A DNA stretch of 64,000 nucleotides from Diogma glabrata (lineage: Eukaryota > Arthropoda > Insecta > Diptera > Cylindrotomidae): contig OY856188.1 of the NCBI GenBank assembly GCA_963693315.1, positions 99,360,915-99,424,914 on the forward strand, read 5' to 3'. Of this stretch, positions 57,561 through 64,000 are shown in pieces. Below the pieces are notes generated by a model. It had not been told where the DNA came from and did no database searches. It was given only the letters and a program-made list of their open reading frames with translations. The position numbers were made by a program, and so were the translations under genes. Position 1 is the stretch's first letter; each line of letters begins with the position of its first letter.

Positions 57561-58979
57561 AAGCCTTATATCTACCTACCTACAGTTTGCGCAATATCTT
57601 AGTCAAAGCAATGGCTTCACTGTTTTTTCTTGCAATTTGTATAATGTTATGTATATATTGATTTATCTATATTGAGAGAACAAACTAGTGCAATATTTTT
57701 TTTACTAAATAGTGTTTTAACTATAATTTTCTTAGAAATACTAAACTCAGTTTTTTTCACTTCAATAATTTACATTTTGTTTTGCGAATATCTTTTGATG
57801 TCTAACAGATCTATCTCAACGAAAAGGTTTCTTTGTTTATAGAAACATCTCCCCGGTGTATATACGAGAGATCGAAAGTATATTATGAAAAATAAAATAC
57901 AAAATATTTTACTTAAAAAGTCGCAGTTTTCCGTATAAATTCATAAACATTTAAATTTTCAAACCAGAGTTTTACTTTATTCGAGCACTCATTTTAATCC
58001 TTTGAAATAATATTCAAAAATTAAAATGTAAAAAAAAATGATTTTACTCCTTTGGAGTAGATTACATTTTCCTGTTCTTTTATTCGATTTATGAATAGTC
58101 CCTCTACGTCATCCTTTTATTCATTTTTCTAACAATACATGAATAATTGAACGAATCATTCAAAGCATTTTACGTTGGAAAGCATCAAATTTGAAGCAAA
58201 AATAAAAGTTTTGAGTATTTGAAAGAAAATATTTATTTCAATTTAGTAGCAAGAATGATATTTTATTATGTTTGTATGTTTGAGTGTTATATTTTTTTAA
58301 GCTACGCACTCTGAAAGAACAAAGTAAAGGAGTGATATAAGTAGCGTTTCAAACTCTGTTTAAAACACACTTTAACTAGTTAGCTCAAAAGTAAAATTAT
58401 TATTTTCTAGTATATAATTTTTTTTTCTCAATAAAGAACAAACAAAGTAGAGAGCATAAAAACTTGATAAATGGTATATATTTGCAAAAGATAGAACGAG
58501 AGGTATACTGTATACCTCTTATACTTACAGAATACAGAAAAGATATTAATTATTTAGTAAAATTAAAATAAATTGTTTCAATTGTTTTACAGTCTTTACT
58601 TGTGTTACAAAAGTTTTAAGCTACTATAAAAGGTAAATTTTTACTAATTTTTAAAATTATATTTAAAATTTCTCCTGCAAATCAAGAAGGATAGAAAACG
58701 TTTACGTAAATTCTCATACGATATTGAATTGGACTATCCTTTTATAAAAAAATCAAAATATAACGACGCAAAGGTTTATTGTATTACCAGTCGGAGTGAA
58801 TTTCCAAACTAACAGTGGACATTATGAATTAAAAGACATATAGATACAGATAAACATAAAAAAGCGTTGCTATAAGCCGTCAGCTCCAGTAGCTTGAACA
58901 AGTTTTGTTGTTATTTTGTTTTCTTGTTGTTATTTAACATTGACAAAAAGTTAGTTGCAATTTGCGCTGATAACTCGAA

Positions 58980-59330
58980 TACCAATTTTAGTGGTGTCAC
59001 GTCAAGAAGTGAAAATTTAAAAGCAAGCTAAGCTCGAATTTGAACCAGAATGTATTGGGTATTGGATTCGCAGCCCATATTCTAAATAATGCAATAAGAA
59101 GTGCTGCTGATTTAAATGGCAGGGTTAAAAAAAGTTGGATATTTTACTGTCTTTACTGGAGACGTTGAAGAGTTCTGCGGCAAAAATAATGTCGAACATA
59201 ACCAACTTATTGGATACAGTGAAACTCGCTGGCTGGCGGTAATGCCAAACTACTTTCTTGATGCTTAAACAATGCAGAGATGATACTAAATTTAAAATTA
59301 TTTTTAACAAATGAAGGGTTTTTGCAGAAC
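58980..59330 (+). pseudogene. hAT transposase remnant
   Basis: Frames read in pieces: IGFAAHILNNAIRSAADLNG near 59060, then after a frameshift VGYFTVFTGDVEEFCGKNNV and LIGYSETRWLAVMPNYF. The AHILNNAIR and YSETRWLAL-like motifs are characteristic, in my memory, of DUF4371-type hAT transposases (ZMYM-like group). Stops and shifts make it non-functional; the rest of the protein is missing or unreadable. Confidence 0.72.
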
Positions 59331-61138
59331 TTTGCGGCATTCGCTTCGATGAAACAACAATAGAAGTTAAAGATCTAGCATAGTAACCATGGTAGCTCAA
59401 AAGCATTTTAGTTTCATTTCTAAGACCATGCATTTAAATGCTTTTAAATATATGTGTGTATAAAAATGTACATGTTATGTTTTACGAAAAAAATCTTTTT
59501 ATGTCATTTAAATTCTCGCCCCCCCCCCAAGATTTTGGTGAAATGACGCCACTGTTTGAAAACAAATAATTATATTTTGAAAAGAAGCATTTACGTTAAA
59601 TGTGGAAGTTTTTGAACTAATAGGAATAGTTGGGTAAGAAATTATCATGACGACGCTATATTTTCTAAAGCAACTGTTCCTATTAGTCCAGAAATCTAGG
59701 CTTTATAAATATTAAATATCACGAGTACGATGAATAATACGCCCGCGATAATGTTATATAAATGTATTTTTATTTATTAAGGATTTTACTTTTATACGGT
59801 ACAAAAACGTAAATAATTGTGTGTTTTATACTGTACGTTTTATACGTACGTATAATACGTGTTTTATACGTAACCGTATTATACGTTACAACCCTGGTTT
59901 TTAGTTTTGGGCAGCGACGTATATCAAACATAACTTTTTGTTAAAGTACATGAATATTTTATCTCTATTTAGATATGTTTTACAAAACTAACACGAAACA
60001 TCAATCATAAATTAGAGATCATAAATCAGATCATAAATTAACATAATTTATTGAAAAGATTATACAATCAGCAAACTACTCAAAAACCTCTCCATTTAGC
60101 GTTTCGAGAAAATATTTCAAAATCGCAAATTCATATTACTTTCAAATTCCAAAACTATTGTAGAACTTAAACAAATCAAAAATTCAAACTTTTTTCAAAC
60201 AAAATTCTAAAAATATTTCAAAAATTATTACAAAATCAAAGATTTAAACTTTTTCAAAAACTCTAAAAATATTGCATAAAATATAATAAAATCAAAAATT
60301 GAAACTTTTTCCAAAGTTATAAAAAATTAAAATATAATCAAAAAATTAAAATTTTTTCAAAATTCTAAAAATATTTCAAAAATTCTAACAAAATCAAAAA
60401 TTGAAACTTTTTTCAAAATTCTAAATATATATATAAAATTCAAAAATTCTATTTTTTTTTTCAAAATTCTAAAATTCTCCAAAAATTAGATAAAATCAAA
60501 AATTTAAACATTTTCTAAATTTTAATAATATAAAAAAATTCTTAAAAATTTAAACTTTTTCCAAAATTTTAAAAATATTGCAAAAATTATAACAATATCA
60601 AAAATTGAAACTTCTTCAAAATTATGATAAATCAAAAATTTAAAATTTTCAAAATTCTAAAAATATTCCAAAAATTCGTACAAAATCAAAAATTGAAACT
60701 TTTTTCAAAATTTTAAAATTATATATAAAAGAATTTTATATTTTTTTTCAAAATTCTAAAAATATTGCAAAAATTATGTATAACAAAAACAAAAAATTAA
60801 AAACTTTTTCCAAAATTCTAAAAATATTGCAAAAATTATTACAAAATCAAATATTGAAACTTTTTTCAAAATTCCAAAAATATTTCAAAAACTATAACAA
60901 ATTCAAAAATGTCCATGTCCAAATTCATGTTCAATTACATTTACGTCATAAAAACAGCAAATTTTTTGGAAAAAAATAAATGAAATCATTTTTTTGACAC
61001 ACTTGACATTATTTTTTTGACAAACTTATAATGCCATAATTCTCTATAATAATAATAAAATTCATGTCATACAAATTATTAATTTTATTTCTTTCCAAGA
61101 AATTGGGTAGAAAAATAAATGAAAATCAAAAAAAAAAT

Positions 61139-61970
61139 AAAAAAAGTTACTTCTCTTTCAGATTATTGTATCATTGGTGAACTGATCCCCAGGACGTCAT
61201 TAGTTCGCGATCTTGGAGTACTTTTAGATACAAAAGTCACATTTGCGCAACATCTTGATAAGATTTGCTCTAGAGGACATTCCTTACTTGGTTTCATTAA
61301 ACGAAGGGCTAAAGAATTTGATGATATATTTCTAACTAAGACTTTATGCTGTTCATTGGTGTTACCTACACTTGAATACGCGAGCATTATTTGGTCTCCT
61401 TTTAGGAAAGACCATATTAATCGTATTGAATCTGTTCAGAAGCAATTTTTGATATTCGCACTAAAAGTTTGGGATTTCAAAGGATTTCACCCTACCTCCT
61501 TATAAGAGTAGACTGTTGCTTTTGAATATGATTTCTTTAGAGCACCGTCGTGAATTATCATCAACTCTCTTTGGCTTTGATTTGTTAACAAGAAATATTC
61601 AGTGTATTGATATGTGCAATGCACTGGTATTGAATGAAAATATTTATGGCTTAAGATCTCGTCGTTGTTAGTTGAACGCATTTCCAATACTGATTATAAG
61701 TATTTCGATCCTATTAGTGAATGTATTCGTAATTTGAACAAACGTTGTCATCTTTTAACTACTAATATGAGCCGGACATGTTTTAAAAACATTTTATTAA
61801 GAATTTTTAAAACATTGCATACCGTTTGATTCTTGATTCTTTTCTTTTTCTGTTGTTATTTTTTAATAATATGTATTAAAATTTTAGATTTATTTTAGTT
61901 ATTAAGTGTTAGATTTTAGTAATTTCTTTGTACTGTCTTAATTTGACTAAATAAATAAATAAATAAATAA
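61139..61970 (+). pseudogene. 3' fragment of a LINE inserted in family B
   Basis: The frame from 61143 to 61503 encodes the C-terminal part of a LINE RT protein (VRDLGVLLDTKVTFAQHLDK, LPTLEYASIIWSPF, RIESVQKQF). After a frameshift, LLLLNMISLEHRRE and LFGFDLLTRNIQ follow. It ends in an (AAAT)n tail at about 61950-61970. Family B sequence resumes directly behind the tail. It differs from the other two LINE families here; its clade is not assigned. Confidence 0.85.
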
Positions 61971-62764
61971 TCTTTCTTTTGACACATTTGACAACATTTT
62001 TATTGACAAACTTATAATGCCATAATTCTCAATAATAATAATAAAATTTCATTTCATACAAATTATTAATTTTATTTTTTTTTCCAAAAAATTGGGTAAA
62101 AAAATAAATAAAAAATCTTTATTTTGACACACTGACAACATTTTTTTGACAAACTTATGATACCATAATTCTCAATAATAATAATAAAATTTCATTCAAA
62201 CAAATAATTTATTTTATTTTTTTCCAAAAAATTGGGTAAAAAAATAAATAAAAATCTTTCTTTTGACACACTTGACAGCATTTTTTGACAAACTAATAAT
62301 GCCATAATTCTCAATACTAATAATAAAAATTCATTTCAAACAAATAAATAATTTTATTTTTTTTCCAAAAAATAGGGTAAAAAATAAATAAAAAATCTTT
62401 ATTTTGACACACTTGACAACATTTTTTTGGCAAACTTATAATGCAATAATCTAGTTTTTGATCTCACATACCAATCCCTACCATCAAGATTTCTCCAAAT
62501 TCAATGTTCCTACTCGTAATCACTTAAAATGAACGTTTTTTAAGCCAAAAATATGAAAATTTGCTATTTTTGACACACATAATGATTTTTTGACACACTT
62601 CCGGTACAGTTATCGAACACAGCGTCCTTTAGGACCTGTCCCTTAAGTATACCTATTTTAGAAAAAAAAATTTTTGAAATCCCTCCAGCGTTTTTCCCTG
62701 CAGCGTAGGTAATGACGGCCGGCCGACAGACAGACATACATTTTTTTTTGCTTTTTTAGAATCA

Positions 62765-62873
62765 GCAGCCAAATTCTGTAACTGTGAAGCGGTGAAGTGT
62801 TAAAAATTTCTTCGTTTCTTTGCATTAAAAAACTTATCACTTCACCGCTTCACAGTCACAGAATTTGGCTGCA
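62765..62873. mobile_element. 109-bp palindromic insert in family B
   Basis: GCAGCCAAATTCTGTAACTG is mirrored by CAGTCACAGAATTTGGCTGC, and GAAGCGGTGAAGTG by CACTTCACCGCTTC, around an AT-rich loop. The insert is absent from the same position in the copy near 14170 (GAATCAGTAGCCAGTAGGTC). Confidence 0.88.
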
Positions 62874-63644
62874 GTAGGTCCTAAAACGTCGAGAAATGTC
62901 AAAAAAGTGGGGGTAAGAATTTCACTTTGAGCTCATGAATGTAATACTTAGGTTTTCCAGACCGAAGTAAAACTATTATTCTATTAAACTATCGGTGGTA
63001 TAAACTTAGTATGAGTAGAAATATTTCGTGTTTTATCTAAAACGTTGTGTTACTGGAAATTTCTACAATCAACCGTTGCAGTTTTCGAAACTGTTGAAAG
63101 AATATTCTAATGAGGAATATTGTTAGCTGTATTGTTTTTCTGTTGTTGTGGAACAATTAAGGTGTTGAATACTTAATAAAACCTGGTGTGTTTGCTTACT
63201 AATCAGTGATCGAACTCAGAAGGAGATTGGGAATTGTGTTTATCGAGAATAAGGCCAATTCAAAGGAAGGTGAAAAACGTAACAATATTATTAATTGTTG
63301 AAATGGCAGATAAACAGTTTCTTAATAATAAGGCGAGGCAAAAATAATTTCACTCTTAAAAAATATTACTATTTATTATTTGTTGACCTTACTTTGCTTA
63401 CTTCTAGGTAAAAGATCATCGCTAATCAATTTTAAAAAGAACTGTTCAGTTTATTTTCAAAGAAATACAAAGACACTATTTCATTTTCTTTATCAATATC
63501 AATAAAGAAGCACCTCGTTGAACGTAAATAAAAAAACAGATTATTAAAATTTATTATAATTAAAAAACAAAATTGTGGTAGTAAATTTACAAGATTCCGA
63601 GCAATCGGCATTTGTCGAACGAAAAAGCGGCCGAATCGAGGAAA

Positions 63645-63713
63645 ATGGAAGACACAAAAGTTGTCGGATTCGCCAAGGACAGGCACCTCACGAAGTATAA
63701 AATATGTGGTAAT
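63645..63713 (+). CDS. Possible first exon of an unidentified gene at the gap
   Basis: An ATG opens MEDTKVVGFAKDRHLTKYKI, followed by TGTG|GTAATT, a usable donor near 63710. The surrounding 63590-63700 stretch is clearly less AT-rich than the repeats to the left. Without splicing, the frame stops after 37 codons. The rest of any gene would lie in or beyond the gap. I recognise no family. Confidence 0.25.
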
Positions 63714-63812
63714 TTTTGTTTATTTAGCGTATGGTTTTTTGGTGACACATAAAAAATAAAATTTAAAATACGTAGATTTTTCTATCGCAACCCCTGGGGC
63801 CGCGAAGGATGT

Positions 63813-64000
63813 NNNNNNNNNNNNNNNNNNNNNNNNNNNNNNNNNNNNNNNNNNNNNNNNNNNNNNNNNNNNNNNNNNNNNNNNNNNNNNNNNNNNNNNN
63901 NNNNNNNNNNNNNNNNNNNNNNNNNNNNNNNNNNNNNNNNNNNNNNNNNNNNNNNNNNNNNNNNNNNNNNNNNNNNNNNNNNNNNNNNNNNNNNNNNNNN
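63813..64000. other. Assembly gap (N)
   Basis: All bases are N to the window end. The preceding ACCCCTGGGGCCGCGAAGGATG-like stretch is cut off by it. Confidence 1.

Larger units (their letters stand above)
56224..59554. mobile_element. hAT element 2, nested in hAT-1
   Basis: The ends are CAGAGGCGTCAATTGGG followed by a G-run (56225-56262) and, inverse, CAGTGGCGTCATTTCACC followed by a G-run (59509-59554). TTTGAAAA lies outside both ends, with one extra A at the left junction, fitting an 8-bp target duplication. A hAT transposase remnant lies near the right end, on the forward strand. Confidence 0.82.
55320..59896. mobile_element. hAT element 1 (4577 bp, with nested hAT-2)
   Basis: The ends CAGAATTGTTAATATA and, inverse, CAGGGTTGTAACGTATA are hAT-like. 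The 8-bp sequence GTTTTTAG flanks both sides (55312-55319 and 59897-59904), and the empty site is seen intact in the copy at 14853-14860. Both subterminal regions carry many ACGTATAAAA or TTTTATACGT motifs (55337-55425 and 59800-59890), as expected for transposase-binding repeats. No transposase of its own was recognised; most of the interior is hAT-2. Confidence 0.88.
55207..62974 (+). repeat. Family B repeat, copy 4, with nested insertions
   Basis: It begins AAAAATATGGAGGGGCTAAA and has ACTTCGGTCTGGGTTAAGG. It is interrupted at 55320-59896 by a hAT element and continues with TTTTGGGCAGCGACGTATAT. The CCAAAAATT array (60170-60900) and the TTGACACACTTGACA units (60990-62430) follow, the latter interrupted by a LINE fragment at 61139-61970. 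A palindrome (62765-62873) is inserted before the CAGTAGGTCCTAAAACGTCG block. It ends ACCGAAGTAA near 62970. Confidence 0.85.
53769..63011. mobile_element. Element C (TIR MITE-like element carrying nested insertions)
   Basis: The ends are CACTAAGTTTACACC and GGTATAAACTTAGTA, with extended similarity (TAATAGAATAATAG on both sides). The triplet TGA flanks both ends (53766-53768 and 63012-63014). C's own sequence is 53769 to about 55206 plus 62975-63011. It includes short palindromes (GTTTATACCACAGATAG...GTGGTATAAAC near 55140-55180). No transposase seen in it. Confidence 0.8.
52878..63570 (-). mobile_element. Family A, inverted copy A3, interrupted by element C
   Basis: The inverse of A1 runs 52878-53765 and resumes at 63012, through GATCATCGCTAATCAATTTT, TTCATTTTCTTTATCAATAT and CCTCGTTGAACGTAAATAAA, to about 63570. 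The join across the gap reproduces the A1 sequence around 49635, which shows that 53769-63011 is an insertion. Confidence 0.82.

Overview
The window is eukaryotic nuclear DNA from an AT-rich, transposon-loaded genome, almost certainly an insect. Evidence: spliced genes with GT-AG introns, mariner, hAT and LINE remains, and a complete Brr2 helicase whose wording (as I recall the fly protein) is insect-like. I cannot name the species. About 188 bases at the right end are an assembly gap.

Two host genes are well supported. (1) 7986-9506 (+) is a five-exon, 427-aa leucine-rich-repeat protein that looks like DRC5/TCTE1 of the nexin-dynein regulatory complex of motile cilia and sperm tails. Its stop codon coincides with the first bases of a transposon terminus. 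(2) 23305-44263 (+) is the whole coding region of Brr2 (SNRNP200), the U5 snRNP helicase of the spliceosome: four coding exons, 2141 aa. Its last 80 codons sit behind a 13,980-bp intron packed with transposable elements. A possible first exon lies at 63645, next to the gap.

Nearly everything else is mobile or repeated DNA. 0-6 kb: a 25-bp tandem repeat, a small palindrome and a broken LTR-retrotransposon gag/protease. 6-7.5 kb: a 1.49-kb foldback element with about 600-bp arms and TAA target duplications. 9.5-17.5 kb: a ruined large DNA transposon (matching ends, THAP-domain and C2H2-finger fragments) invaded by a TA-flanked MITE and tandem copies of an unclassified repeat here called family B. 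17.5-18.4 kb: two MITEs side by side. 19-21.8 kb: a fairly young LINE with few coding defects. 22-23.1 kb: a foldback with a very GC-rich centre, ending about 200 bp from the Brr2 start codon. Brr2 intron 3 holds two decayed LINEs, foldbacks, a deletion derivative carrying the start of a recombinase-like ORF, a ~290-bp CT microsatellite and a mariner inside a larger inverted repeat. 44-49 kb: repeats only. 49.4-63.6 kb: one giant inverted-repeat element (family A) containing a nested stack, A > C > B > hAT-1 > hAT-2, with target duplications at three of the levels.

There is no operon-like cooperation between the two genes. The common theme is long inverted repeats: at least nine independent foldback or palindromic elements in 64 kb. 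All homology calls are from reading translations, not from database searches.
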